DNA of 25,006 bases from Akkermansiaceae bacterium UBA1518 (GCA_002323895.1 DCQM01000040.1:1-25006); one strand, 5' to 3'. Numbered from the stretch's first letter, positions 6,488-15,336 are shown. A program made the numbers and translations. Notes: a model not told the origin generated them from the letters alone.

Positions 6488-8656
6488 TCATTGTTCTGAA
6501 GTAGGGGGCTGCTTGAGCATTTCGTTGAGTGCGATTTCGTTGATCACCGGAACGCCAAGAGATTCGGCCTTAGTTTGCTTTGATCCGCCTCCTTCGCCGG
6601 AAAGAAGGAAGTCAGTTTTTGAAGAGATAGCGCCGCTGACCTTTCCGCCATTCTTCTCAATAAGTTTTTTGAATTCTTGCCTCGGAGCTGAAAGGGTTCC
6701 GGTAATCACAAAGGTTTTGCCAGTGAATCGTAGTCCCTCTGTGGAAGCAGTAGGGTCGGGTGCAAAATTATCGGATTTTGGATTGATACCAAGCTCGCGG
6801 AGTTTTTCTAAAACGGTTTGCCCTGCCTCGGATCGAAAGAAGGTGCGTAGATGCTGAGCTGCCACTGGTCCTAAATTGTCATCAATCTTGTATTGCTGAA
6901 GTCGAGGATGGTTTTCCTTCTTGCGCTTTGATTTAGAAAGTTCAGCAAAATCTGGAAGGTCGGCAAGGTCAGCGACGATTTGTGACTCGGGCAGATCACT
7001 CAGTTTTTCGTGAAGCCGTGAAAGTTCCAGCGCGGCTGACTCACCGATTTGGGAAATGCCCATCGCAAAAAGCCAGCGACTTAATGGCATTTCCTCACGG
7101 GCTTTGATGAGAGAATTAATTAGGGTGTTTGCTCGTTTTTCCCCAAAGCGACGCTCCTTGGACTGCGTCAAGCCATCGGATGATTTGGCGGGGTCGAGAA
7201 GTAAATTGGCGAGATTATCAAGGCTGAGTGAGAAGAGTTCGAGCGGGGAAGCTGCAAGTTTGGTTTCAACCAGCTTGATTGCGACGGATTCGCCAAGCCC
7301 ATCGAGATCGAGGGCCTTGCGTCCGGAAAAGTGGGTAATACTAGTCACCGCTTGTGCAGGACATTCAAAGTTGACACACCGCCAAGCAACAAATCCATCT
7401 GGCTTTTCAATAGGGCCGTCACAGGAAGGGCATTTGTGGTCAAGAGCTGTAGGTAGGTGGAAGGGCGGGGTGTTCTCCGGGCGTTTCGAGACAACTACCG
7501 AAACAACCGAAGGAATGATCTCCCCAGCTTTTTCGATTATTACGGTATCTCCAATACGAACATCTTTGCGTTCTATTTCCTCTTGATTATGAAGAGTGGC
7601 TCGGGAGACAGTTGTGCCTGATACGAACACTGGTTCGAGTTCAGCGACCGGAGTGAGGACACCGGTTCGGCCAACTTGAATCGTAATGTCTTTGAGAAGG
7701 GTTTTCTTTTGCTCGGGGGGATACTTAAAGGCGGCAGCCCAGCGCGGCGCACGCGAGGTGAAGCCAAGGGTTTCACGTTGCTTAAAATTGATTACCTTGA
7801 TGACTGCTCCGTCAGTTCCATGGCCGAGGTCATGGCGCTTGTCGTCAAGTTCACGAATCGCTTTCAGAGCTTCGTCTAGAGTATGAACATACCAAACTGG
7901 TGAGTTGCGAGGGATTTGGAATTTATCGAGGAGCTTACGAAAATCGTCTTCGTTCTCCATATCTGCTCCCTCGTTTGCCCCGAGACCATGGGCTAAAAAG
8001 GCAAGGGGCCGGGAGGCTACGACTTTTGAGTCGAGTGATTTTAAAGTTCCGGCTGTTGCGTTCCGTGGATTGGCAAAAGTATCGAGTCCAGCTTCGTCGC
8101 GTTGGATGTTGAGCCTAGCAAAGCCCTCTGAAGGCATAAAGATTTCACCTCGAACTTCGAGGAGCGGCGGAGCATTCTTAAGATTGAGAGGAATATTGCG
8201 TATTGTACGAACATTTTGTGAAATATCGTCACCACGGTGACCGTCACCGCGGGTTAGGGCGTAGTCGAGTGATCCCTCCCGATAAACAAGGGAACAGGCA
8301 ACCCCGTCGATTTTTGGTTCCACGGTGAGTGGTATTTCCTTAAGGTTAAGACCTTTCTGGAGCCGCTTAAAAAATTCGTTTACTTCTTCTTCAGAAAAAA
8401 GGTCATCGATTGAAAGCATTGGGAGCAGATGCGCTCGCTGCTCAAAGGTTTCTAGTGGATCACCACCTACCCGATGGGTCGGCGAGTTTGGGTCATGAAA
8501 TTCGGGATTCGCTTTTTCAAGGTCCTCTAGTTCTCGGAAAAGTCGGTCGTATTCAGCATCCGAAACTTCTGGTTTGGCGTCTTGATAATAGAGCTGGTTG
8601 TGTCGATTGAGCTCGGCTCGAAGTTCAGCAATACGGTTATCAAAAAGCACATACAA
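6488..8656 (-). CDS. ligA: NAD-dependent DNA ligase LigA
   Basis: A 722-residue ligase that seals nicks in duplex DNA using NAD+ in replication and repair. The N-terminal Ia domain (IAELRAELNRHNQLYYQ ... VSDAEYDRLFREL) binds NMN. The adenylation motif is EPKIDGVA, with the nucleophile K115. Next come the GRTGVLTPVAELEPV and TVSRATLHN blocks (OB-fold region), the zinc finger CPSCDGPIEKP...CVNFECPAQA, helix-hairpin-helix repeats, and a C-terminal BRCT domain (TGKTFVITGTL ... KTDFLLSGEGGGSK). The long linker before the BRCT (SKSKRKKENHPRLQQYKIDDN) is an insertion next to the helix-hairpin-helix region. The longest frame starts at TTG 8656. A GTG at 8650 two codons later is an equal candidate, and neither has a Shine-Dalgarno sequence. 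It stands alone on its strand, converging with trmD. Confidence 0.95.
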   Translation of the reverse strand: MYVLFDNRIAELRAELNRHNQLYYQDAKPEVSDAEYDRLFRELEDLEKANPEFHDPNSPTHRVGGDPLETFEQRAHLLPMLSIDDLFSEEEVNEFFKRLQKGLNLKEIPLTVEPKIDGVACSLVYREGSLDYALTRGDGHRGDDISQNVRTIRNIPLNLKNAPPLLEVRGEIFMPSEGFARLNIQRDEAGLDTFANPRNATAGTLKSLDSKVVASRPLAFLAHGLGANEGADMENEDDFRKLLDKFQIPRNSPVWYVHTLDEALKAIRELDDKRHDLGHGTDGAVIKVINFKQRETLGFTSRAPRWAAAFKYPPEQKKTLLKDITIQVGRTGVLTPVAELEPVFVSGTTVSRATLHNQEEIERKDVRIGDTVIIEKAGEIIPSVVSVVVSKRPENTPPFHLPTALDHKCPSCDGPIEKPDGFVAWRCVNFECPAQAVTSITHFSGRKALDLDGLGESVAIKLVETKLAASPLELFSLSLDNLANLLLDPAKSSDGLTQSKERRFGEKRANTLINSLIKAREEMPLSRWLFAMGISQIGESAALELSRLHEKLSDLPESQIVADLADLPDFAELSKSKRKKENHPRLQQYKIDDNLGPVAAQHLRTFFRSEAGQTVLEKLRELGINPKSDNFAPDPTASTEGLRFTGKTFVITGTLSAPRQEFKKLIEKNGGKVSGAISSKTDFLLSGEGGGSKQTKAESLGVPVINEIALNEMLKQPPTSEQ

Positions 8657-8914
8657 TTAGTAGCGCGTCGCCTCGAAGTCGGGGAGCAAAAAAAGACAAT
8701 TCCGGTATCCTAGAATTAATGGCCGTCTGCTGAGTTTCTTCAATGGCTGATCCAACTCAAGCGGTTTGATTTCGCCCTAAATCCAACAAATTCCGGTGGT
8801 ATCAGGAACGAAATACGGAGTTTTTTGAACCCATGAGTGATCGCGACTTATTTCTGAAGCTGGCTTTCTATCTAGGAGCTGATGGCAATTTTTTTCAAGT
8901 GCTAGGAATGGTAG

Positions 8915-9646
8915 TTAATTTTTTCTGGTGGAAAATGCGGCTGCCTTTATGAGATCAGATTCGAACGTAAGTAGGTCACCGTTGAACTTTAGCGTGCGGG
9001 GATCTTCACCAAATAGAGTTGTGTAAAAGACGCAAGCAGCGAGATAAGCACCTTTGTTAGAGGGATGGCTTCCATCGCTACGGTAGAGCTCGGTTCCAAG
9101 TTTTGGATTCTTTTCTCTTACCATTCTCCAAGTTGAACCGACTGGAGCGATATCTGCTACGCATTTTGTAGCGGTAGAGAGATAGCTTTTGCTGAGTGCG
9201 CTTTGCATAGATTCGTAGGTTGGAAATAGTTCTTTGTTCTTCCTGTCACCATCTCTTCTGCCCCAAGTCTCATAAAAGACGAGTTTGGATCCGGATTTAT
9301 TGATGATTTTAGCTAAGGCGACCGCAGCTTTTTGAAACCGATCTGGAAAGAGTGCGGGAAACTGACTTTGGTCCTGAAGAATGATAAGGTCGAATTTTCC
9401 TTGTTTTATTTTATCGATCGTTTCCTTGTCCTTAAGGTGAAACTCGAGAGTTTTTCCGCCAGGGTTGATAAATGAGATATGCGTTTCTGAGTGAGGTGAT
9501 TGTTTTATCAATTCGGTCACCATTTTCCGGATGCCACCTGTGTAACTATTTCCAATAAAGAGGATTTTTTCTGGCTGCTTAGCTGAACAAGCGGATCCAA
9601 GGAAGAGAGCTAGGAGGGTGAGGAGCAGGTAGCGTCGCAGGGGCAT
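8915..9646 (-). CDS. Exported SGNH-hydrolase-like protein (DUF4886-like)
   Basis: A 243-residue protein with a strong signal sequence (MPLRRYLLLTLLALFLGSAC). A cysteine at residue 20 makes it either a lipoprotein (loose lipobox) or a Sec-cleaved protein. The mature part has ILFIGNSYTGG (block I, nucleophile S34), a glycine block at NPGGKTLEFH, LIILQDQSQFP in the block III position, and the terminal block SDGSHPSNKGAYLAAC with D191 and H194 as the other triad members. This layout fits SGNH/GDSL esterases, which act on acylated glycans or lipids outside the cytoplasm. It is divergent from the cytochrome gene, with a shared 147-base intergenic region. The substrate is unknown. I saw no ribosome binding site close to the ATG. 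Confidence 0.8.
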   Translation of the reverse strand: MPLRRYLLLTLLALFLGSACSAKQPEKILFIGNSYTGGIRKMVTELIKQSPHSETHISFINPGGKTLEFHLKDKETIDKIKQGKFDLIILQDQSQFPALFPDRFQKAAVALAKIINKSGSKLVFYETWGRRDGDRKNKELFPTYESMQSALSKSYLSTATKCVADIAPVGSTWRMVREKNPKLGTELYRSDGSHPSNKGAYLAACVFYTTLFGEDPRTLKFNGDLLTFESDLIKAAAFSTRKN

Positions 9647-9793
9647 TCTTAATTCTTAGCGCTCCCCTCGTAGCAACTCAATCAAGATGATCAGTTGCGG
9701 CCTTGTTTTTATCGTTTTTAGAGTGGTGAAGGAAGTGAAGATTACTCTTTTTACTTGGTAGATTAACAATCAGCGGTAAGTAAGGTTATTAGA

Positions 9794-10966
9794 ATGAAGA
9801 AGATTATTATCTCCCTTTTCTCAGTTTCAATCGTAGGTATGGCCTGTTCTGCTCGGGACGTTGCAACTCTTGCGAAGGGCAAGGATCTCTACAACGGGGC
9901 AGGCTCTTGCGTTGCATGCCATATGGCTGATGGAAAAGGACAACCAGGATCGGTTCCACCACTGGCTGGGAGCGATTGGTTGGAGAATTCAGATCGGACG
10001 ATTGCAATCGTTCTGCGCGGGATGGCCGGGCCGGTTAAAGTGAATGGTGACCGATATTACTCCGCGATGCCACCTCAGCTTCTTTTCGATGACGAGAAGA
10101 TCGCTGATATGATCACTTACGTGAATCAGGCTTGGGGAAATAAGGGTGCTGCTGTGACTGCTGCCCAGGTTGCAAAAGCGAGGAAGACACTTCCTCAGGC
10201 TGTTTACACGCCGCAAACTTTGCTGAAAGCTTTTCCTTTTGACAATAAAAGAGGAAGGAAAAACGGGACCTATACTCCGGATTTCGATGACTCCTTAATG
10301 GTGATAAACGAACCGGTTGTTTACCGCACTTTTATGCCTGGGGCATCACCAGCAGCCTTTGCAGTGGCTCTTCCTGGAAACCACTATTATTGCTGGGATG
10401 CCGGAGAATGTCGTTTGCGCTATGCTTGGACTAAGGGTGGATTTATCCGCGGAAATCAAGTGCATTGGTCAAGTAATGGTAAACCGGTAGCAAAGTTCAA
10501 CGGGCTTCCTTATTACCGCGCTCGATCTAGTAAACTTAAGCCGGAGGATTATGTGCACTTGGCCGAAACTGCGAGAAGCATACCCTTTTATGATACGACT
10601 GAAGCGGTTGATTTTCCGATCAAGATTGAAGGTGTCGAGGCTTCTCCGAAATACAAAGGCTATCGGCTGATTCAAGGATACCCCGAATTTATTTATAAGA
10701 TTGGCGATTACGAGATTCGAGAACTGATCCAGGCTTCAAAGAATAATTTAGGGATCACTCGCAAGTTCTCAGTCTCTCCAAAGATCCCCATCACGTTCAA
10801 GCTCACTCCGGATGGTTCCTCGAGCTATTCAAGTTCTGCTGGAAAAATCTCTAGTGATGGGACTCTGAAGCTCACTGCGAAGCAGGCTATGGAGTTTGAT
10901 CTCACTATCATTGAAAAGAATCCCGCTGCCTCCGCTGCCACCCAAACTCAAGGATCAAAGGAATGA
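9794..10966 (+). CDS. Exported mono-haem cytochrome c with large C-terminal domain of unknown function
   Basis: This 390-residue protein has an N-terminal signal (KKIIISLFSVSIVGMAC). A class I cytochrome c domain follows at about residues 22-125. The haem attachment site is CVACH (C39, C42, H43) and the probable axial methionine is M92 in YSAMPP. Residues about 140-380 form a second domain rich in aromatic residues (GNHYYCWDAGECRLRYAW, GGFIRGNQVHW, GLPYYRA, EFIYKIGDYEIRELI). I recognise it only as a type seen with cytochromes in PVC bacteria and cannot name it with certainty. The domain ends in an S-rich stretch (PDGSSSYSSSAG) and an A-rich tail. A TAAGG lies about 9 bases before the ATG. The stop overlaps the next gene's ATG (ATGA), implying translational coupling. 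It probably takes electrons from the partner dehydrogenase in the periplasm. Confidence 0.85.
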   Translation: MKKIIISLFSVSIVGMACSARDVATLAKGKDLYNGAGSCVACHMADGKGQPGSVPPLAGSDWLENSDRTIAIVLRGMAGPVKVNGDRYYSAMPPQLLFDDEKIADMITYVNQAWGNKGAAVTAAQVAKARKTLPQAVYTPQTLLKAFPFDNKRGRKNGTYTPDFDDSLMVINEPVVYRTFMPGASPAAFAVALPGNHYYCWDAGECRLRYAWTKGGFIRGNQVHWSSNGKPVAKFNGLPYYRARSSKLKPEDYVHLAETARSIPFYDTTEAVDFPIKIEGVEASPKYKGYRLIQGYPEFIYKIGDYEIRELIQASKNNLGITRKFSVSPKIPITFKLTPDGSSSYSSSAGKISSDGTLKLTAKQAMEFDLTIIEKNPAASAATQTQGSKE

Positions 10967-12897
10967 AAAATCTTAACCACTTACTCATGTTGTCATTGTT
11001 TGCGAATTTCGCCTTCGGTGAGACATCTCCCAATTATAAGGTGACTCAAATTGCTAATCCACCCTCGAAGTTTGGGACGAAGCAAATCGATGGTCTTGAT
11101 TTTCTCCCTGATGGACGGATGGTGGTGTGCTTACCTAGCGGTGAAGTTTTCTTTTATGATCCTAAGACCTCCGGTTGGCAGCTTTTTGCAGAGGGATTAC
11201 ACAACCCTTTGGGTGTTATTGCTGAGTCTAATTCTTCGTTAGTGATTTCCCAACGCCCCGAAGTGACTCGTGTGAGTGATACCGATGGTGACGGAAAAGC
11301 TGATTTTTATCAGGTAATGTCAGATGAATTCGGCATGTCCGGGAATTACCACGAGTTCCACTTCACTCCGGTAAAAGACAAGGAGGGAAACTACTTTTTC
11401 TCTCTGGGCACTGGCTCTTCGGGAGACGGGATTCGGCCGATCGTTAGAGGAAAGTTTGATTCACGCGGAAGGCCAGGTCGTATGCACTCATCTACTCCTT
11501 TTCGTGGTTGTGTGATGAAATTGACCAAGGATGGAGAGACGATCCCTTGGTCATATGGGCATCGGACTCCAAACGGACTTGGTTTTGACTTAAAAGGAAA
11601 CCTTTTCGTCACTGACAACCAAGGTGATTGGGTTGGTTCGAGTAAGCTGTTCCATGTTAAAGAAGGGCGCTTTTATGGTCACGCTGCCAGTCTGACTTGG
11701 AAGTCGGGGTTTGAAGGTGCACCACTGAAAGCTGATCCCCAAGATCTCGCCAGGATGCGAACCCGAGCCGCGGTCGTATTTCCTCATGGATCAATGGCGA
11801 ACTCCCCAACTCAAGTTCTCGCGATTTCTCCAGATGCGAGGTTCGGACCTTTTACTGGACAGCTTCTGGTTGGTGAAATGAACACAAATCGCATCGTGCG
11901 AGTTATGTTAGAAGAGGTCGGCGGTGAGCTTCAAGGGGCTTGTGTTCCCTTCATTGACGGCGGCGCGCTCGCGCGCGGTTGTAATCGCATGGCGTGGGCT
12001 CCAGATGGCAGCCTTTATGTCGGGCACACCAAACATACTTGGGCCGGTGGGGAGGGGATTTCACGTGTTGAGTGGAATGGAGTAGACCCTTTTGAGGCCG
12101 TTTCGATGAAGCTTACAAAAACCGGGTTCCAATTTTTATTCACTCAACCAATAGATTCTAAGGTGGCAGGAGAGGTCGCAAATTGGCCCTTCAAACGATA
12201 CTATTATAAATATCATAAAACTTATGGTTCTCCTCAGATTGATGTTAGCCCGGTGAAAGTTAAATCGATAGAGGTTTCGGAGGATGGAAAGGTGGTCGAT
12301 GTCCACCTAGAAGAGCTGAAGGCTTGGCACATTCACGAAGTGAATATTAAGGGAATAAAATCCGCAGATGGAACGTCGTTGGCCAACTCCTACTTTGCGT
12401 ATACTCTGAATCGTTTGCTTGAAAATACTCCTCCTGATCCGCTTCATGCCAGCGGAACTACACAAAAGAAGGGCTCTTCTTCTGGAAAGCCAGTTAAGGT
12501 GATTGATCCGAAAGGGAAGGTTTATCAGGTTGCTGACGCTAAGCTCAAAGGAGTTAAAACTTCGAATTCGCACGATGGGTATACGGGGGCTGGCTATGCT
12601 GATTTTGATAAAGGGAACGAGTCTATAGAGTGGGAAATTAAGAGTGGGAGGGAGGGTCAGGGCGAAATCCTGATTCGCTACGCTCTCGGTGCGAGTGCTC
12701 GCCCTCTCAATTTAATCGTAAATGGTGAGAAACATTCTGTTCTTCCATTTCCTGGCACAGGAGGATGGAGCACTTGGAAGGAAATGGCTGCTAGGGTGGA
12801 ACTTCGAAAAGGAAGGAATTCAATCGTGTTGGTAACTAATGGAGCAAGTGGAGGAAATATCGATCATCTGCAATTCATCGGGCCAAAGAGCAATTAG
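10963..12897 (+). CDS. Exported sorbosone-dehydrogenase/PQQ-like beta-propeller protein with C-terminal carbohydrate-binding-like domain
   Basis: The 644-residue protein begins with a signal peptide (HLLMLSLFANFAFG, probable cleavage after G19). Residues about 30-380 carry propeller blades of the sorbosone/glucose dehydrogenase type: IDGLDFLPDGRMVVC, LHNPLGV, RVSDTDGDGKADFY, WSYGHRTPNGLGFD, LFVTDNQGDW, NRMAWAPDGSLYVG. Residues about 385-490 look like an immunoglobulin-like linker. The C-terminal ~115 residues (HDGYTGAGYADF ... GQGEILIRYALG ... LNLIVNGEK ... GNIDHLQFIG) resemble a CBM6/CBM35-type jellyroll that binds carbohydrate. The protein likely oxidises a sugar or alcohol in the periplasm, passing electrons to the cytochrome whose gene it overlaps by 4 bases. 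An AAGGA lies 8 bases ahead of the ATG. Cofactor binding (PQQ) is inferred from the family and not shown by residues I can verify. Confidence 0.84.
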   Translation: MKNLNHLLMLSLFANFAFGETSPNYKVTQIANPPSKFGTKQIDGLDFLPDGRMVVCLPSGEVFFYDPKTSGWQLFAEGLHNPLGVIAESNSSLVISQRPEVTRVSDTDGDGKADFYQVMSDEFGMSGNYHEFHFTPVKDKEGNYFFSLGTGSSGDGIRPIVRGKFDSRGRPGRMHSSTPFRGCVMKLTKDGETIPWSYGHRTPNGLGFDLKGNLFVTDNQGDWVGSSKLFHVKEGRFYGHAASLTWKSGFEGAPLKADPQDLARMRTRAAVVFPHGSMANSPTQVLAISPDARFGPFTGQLLVGEMNTNRIVRVMLEEVGGELQGACVPFIDGGALARGCNRMAWAPDGSLYVGHTKHTWAGGEGISRVEWNGVDPFEAVSMKLTKTGFQFLFTQPIDSKVAGEVANWPFKRYYYKYHKTYGSPQIDVSPVKVKSIEVSEDGKVVDVHLEELKAWHIHEVNIKGIKSADGTSLANSYFAYTLNRLLENTPPDPLHASGTTQKKGSSSGKPVKVIDPKGKVYQVADAKLKGVKTSNSHDGYTGAGYADFDKGNESIEWEIKSGREGQGEILIRYALGASARPLNLIVNGEKHSVLPFPGTGGWSTWKEMAARVELRKGRNSIVLVTNGASGGNIDHLQFIGPKSN

Positions 12898-12985
12898 AGT
12901 AGACTTAGAAGATCGTCTTGTCATGGCTGAGATTAGCTTCCAAGTGGGGAGGCAGTAAAAAAGTTCTGCACCAAATAGAAGATAG

Positions 12986-13648
12986 TTAGGCCGAAGTTAG
13001 CTCGCTTGGCAATTCTGAGATTGTTCCCTTGATTTCGGTGAAGAATTGATCTTTTTCGCTAATCTTAAGTGGACTTATTCCAGTGAATTCTGAAAAGGCA
13101 GGTAAGATCAGATGCTTTGAGCGTCGGACTAAAAAGCCGGCAATCTTGAGTGATTGGCGCGGTGCCTCCTTGATTCGTATACCAGGGTGGAGGTGGCCTG
13201 CTATGCCGTATTCTGTTACCGAAAGATCGTCAGGATCGTGAGTGATAGTCACCCCGTCTACTCTTAGATGCGGACTGACATCAATTGGAAACTGATAACG
13301 GGAAAACCAAGAGCGGCGATCGTGGTTCCCTTCGGTGAGAAGTACCGGTAAATCTAATCTTTGAAGCCAATTTTCAAATAATTCGATTGTTGATGAACTC
13401 AGTCCATCGGCGGAGTGAAACAGGTCTCCGGCAATCACAAGTTGTTTTGGTTTCTTAAAATCTGCGATACTTTCAAGCTGGCAAAGGTCGGAGGCGTTGG
13501 AACCTTCGGGGACTGCTAGCCCGCGTTCCCGAAAAGTGGCGGCTTTTCCTAAATGTAGGTCTGCGACGATTAGAGATTTAGAAGCGGGCAAAAAAGCGGC
13601 CCGACCTGGAAGTAATTCCACCTTGGTCGGGCCGAGAGAAATTTCCAT
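12986..13648 (-). CDS. pdeM: Calcineurin-like phosphoesterase of the PdeM (ligase-associated DNA damage response) type
   Basis: A 220-residue metallophosphoesterase from the ATG at 13648. Motifs, numbered from that start, are VADLHLGKAATFRERG (D30, H32), AGDLFHSADG (D75), TEGNHDRRS (N108, H109, D110), ITHDPD (H137) and AGHLHPGI (H152, H154), followed by LPAFSEFTG. The LHLGKAA plus LPAF..FTG pairing is that of the PdeM family, a putative endonuclease usually found beside an ATP-dependent DNA ligase and an Lhr-like helicase. None of those partners is in the window. The longer frame starts at TTG 13672, inside sufE. The ATG at 13648 gives a 7-base gap after the sufE stop and a normal family N-terminus. 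The gene is the last of a sufS-sufE-pdeM run and converges with the propeller gene. Confidence 0.82.
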   Translation of the reverse strand: MEISLGPTKVELLPGRAAFLPASKSLIVADLHLGKAATFRERGLAVPEGSNASDLCQLESIADFKKPKQLVIAGDLFHSADGLSSSTIELFENWLQRLDLPVLLTEGNHDRRSWFSRYQFPIDVSPHLRVDGVTITHDPDDLSVTEYGIAGHLHPGIRIKEAPRQSLKIAGFLVRRSKHLILPAFSEFTGISPLKISEKDQFFTEIKGTISELPSELTSA

Positions 13649-13655
13649 GGAAGAT

Positions 13656-14072
13656 TTAGCGTTGAGTAGCAATTAGGGCGCCTTTTTTCATTTCAGCAGC
13701 CATTAGGGTGAGGGCATTTGCGCGAGTCGGAGCGAGATGCTCCTTGAGCCCAGTTTGATCGATAAAGGAGAGATCTGCCGTAATGACATCTTCGGGGGAT
13801 TCGCCATTTAGAACACGAACGAAGAGGGCGATCATTCCCTTAGTTATTACAGAATCTGAGTCTGCGAGATAGCACATCTTGCCATCTTGGGATGAGGAAT
13901 CGAGCCAAACTTGGGATTGGCAGCCTTTGATGAGACGATCTGAGGTCTGCAATTCCTCGTTCATTGGCGCCAACTTTTTGCCTAGGCTGATGACGTATTC
14001 GTAGCGCTCCGTCCAATCTTGAAAAAGATCGAGTTCTGTGAGGAGTTCTTGTTGTTTCTCGGTGATAGTCAC
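13656..14072 (-). CDS. sufE: SufE, sulfur-acceptor protein for cysteine desulfurase
   Basis: A 138-residue protein that takes persulfide sulfur from SufS and passes it to the Fe-S scaffold. The acceptor cysteine is in LIKGCQSQVWLD at residue 51, the same number as in E. coli SufE. The typical N-terminal block ELLTELDLFQDWTERYEYVISLGKKL and the helix RANALTLMAAEMKKGAL match the family. It begins with GTG at 14072, 40 bases after the sufS stop, and ends 7 bases before pdeM. No Shine-Dalgarno sequence is seen near the start. No sufBCD genes are in the window, so the scaffold would be encoded elsewhere. Confidence 0.93.
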   Translation of the reverse strand: MTITEKQQELLTELDLFQDWTERYEYVISLGKKLAPMNEELQTSDRLIKGCQSQVWLDSSSQDGKMCYLADSDSVITKGMIALFVRVLNGESPEDVITADLSFIDQTGLKEHLAPTRANALTLMAAEMKKGALIATQR

Positions 14073-14112
14073 AAAGAACCAATAATCGTGGAGACCAAAA
14101 AACGCAATGGAA

Positions 14113-15336
14113 TCAACGCAACATCATGAGAGCTTTTTGAAGCGCTTCACCGAACGCTTCCACTTCCTCGAGTGTGTTGTAGACGGCAAAGGAAGCGCGT
14201 AGAGTTCCGGTCACACCAAATCGAGCCATCAGCGGTTGGCAGCAGTGGTGTCCAGTGCGAAGTGCAAACCCCATTTGATCGAGTAAAGTGCCGAGATCGT
14301 AGTGATGAATCCCCTCAAAATTAAACGAAATGGCCCCAATACGGTCGTCCGGCCCATATAAGGTAATCTCCTCGAAATCTGCGAGTATGTCAGCGGCTCG
14401 ACGAATGAGTTTTTCTTCGTGATTCGCGATTTTGGTTATTCCCAAGTTATTCACATAGTTGAATGCCGTGGCGAGCGCGATCCCGCCTTCAATATTTGGA
14501 GTGCCTGCTTCGAATTTGAAGGGAGGCACGTTGTAGGTCGTCTTTTCAAAAGTAACTTCCTTGATCATTTCCCCGCCTCCACGCCAAGGAGGCAATTCGC
14601 AGAGTAAATCGTATTTACCAAAAAGGACGCCTACCCCGGTAGGTCCATAAATTTTGTGCCCAGAAAAAGCGTAAAAGTCACAATCAAGCAATTGAAGATC
14701 AATAGAGAAATGAGGAACAGACTGAGCGCCATCGATAAAAGTAAGAGCTCCGACCTTCTTTGCTTGTGAGCAAATATGAGCAATGTTATTCACAGTGCCG
14801 AAAGCGTTCGAGACATGGTTGACGGAGACCAATTTTGTTTTTTCGGAGAGAAGCTGTTCGAAAATCTCAAGGTCGAGGGTGCCGTTATCGAGGACTGGGA
14901 TAATTTTCAAAGTTATTCCCAGTCGTTCACAAAGCATTTGCCATGGTACGGTATTAGAATGGTGTTCTAATCCCGAGATGATGATTTCGTCGCCCTTCTC
15001 CAACAGGTCAGACCTTCCTAGAGCGGAAGCGACTAAATTGATTGAATCCGTAGTGCCTGAAGTGAAAATGATTTCCTCGGGCCGGGTTGCATTGAGGTGC
15101 CTTGCAATCGTATCGCGGGCAGTTTCATGTGCCGCGGTCGCGGCCTGAGATAGCTTGTGGACTCCTCGGTGGATATTGGAGTTGATCTTCTCGTAGTAAT
15201 CCCGAGAGGAATCAAGGACGCAAAGGGGTTTTTGCGAAGTAGCCGCATTATCGAGATAAACAAGAGGTTTCCCATTAATCTCCTGACTGAGAATGGGAAA
15301 GGCAGAGCGAATCTGATAAGGATCTAAAGCACTCAC
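14113..15336 (-). CDS. sufS: SufS, PLP-dependent cysteine desulfurase
   Basis: A group II (SufS/CsdA) cysteine desulfurase that releases sulfur from cysteine for Fe-S cluster assembly. Motifs include VYLDNAATSQKP, FTSGTTDSINLVAS, SGLEHHSNTVPWQ, FIDGAQSVPH and AFSGHKIYGPTG with the PLP lysine (K228 from this start). Then come FEAGTPNIEG and RTGHHCCQPLM, whose first cysteine (C365) is catalytic. A second cysteine directly follows it where relatives usually have alanine. The frame is open to a TTG at 15363, but the GTG at 15336 has GAGG four bases upstream. It also gives catalytic numbering almost equal to E. coli SufS (C364), so I prefer it (407 residues). Followed by sufE and pdeM. Confidence 0.93.
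   Translation of the reverse strand: MSALDPYQIRSAFPILSQEINGKPLVYLDNAATSQKPLCVLDSSRDYYEKINSNIHRGVHKLSQAATAAHETARDTIARHLNATRPEEIIFTSGTTDSINLVASALGRSDLLEKGDEIIISGLEHHSNTVPWQMLCERLGITLKIIPVLDNGTLDLEIFEQLLSEKTKLVSVNHVSNAFGTVNNIAHICSQAKKVGALTFIDGAQSVPHFSIDLQLLDCDFYAFSGHKIYGPTGVGVLFGKYDLLCELPPWRGGGEMIKEVTFEKTTYNVPPFKFEAGTPNIEGGIALATAFNYVNNLGITKIANHEEKLIRRAADILADFEEITLYGPDDRIGAISFNFEGIHHYDLGTLLDQMGFALRTGHHCCQPLMARFGVTGTLRASFAVYNTLEEVEAFGEALQKALMMLR

Noticed and set aside
8657..8914. Possible small genes between ligA and the SGNH-hydrolase gene
   Set aside because: The best plus-strand frame (QWLIQLKRFDFALNP) has no start codon, and the others are under 10 codons. I see no gene here.
8833..8952. Plus-strand 39-residue frame starting MSDRDLFLKLAFYLGADG
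   Set aside because: It overlaps the end of the SGNH-hydrolase gene on the other strand, has no ribosome binding site and lacks a recognisable family.
12898..12985. AAGA-TCG-TCTT hairpin between the convergent propeller and pdeM genes
   Set aside because: The stem is only four base pairs and has no T run, so it is too weak to call a terminator.
13649..13672. TTG start of pdeM inside sufE
   Set aside because: The ATG at 13648 gives a family-like N-terminus and avoids the overlap.
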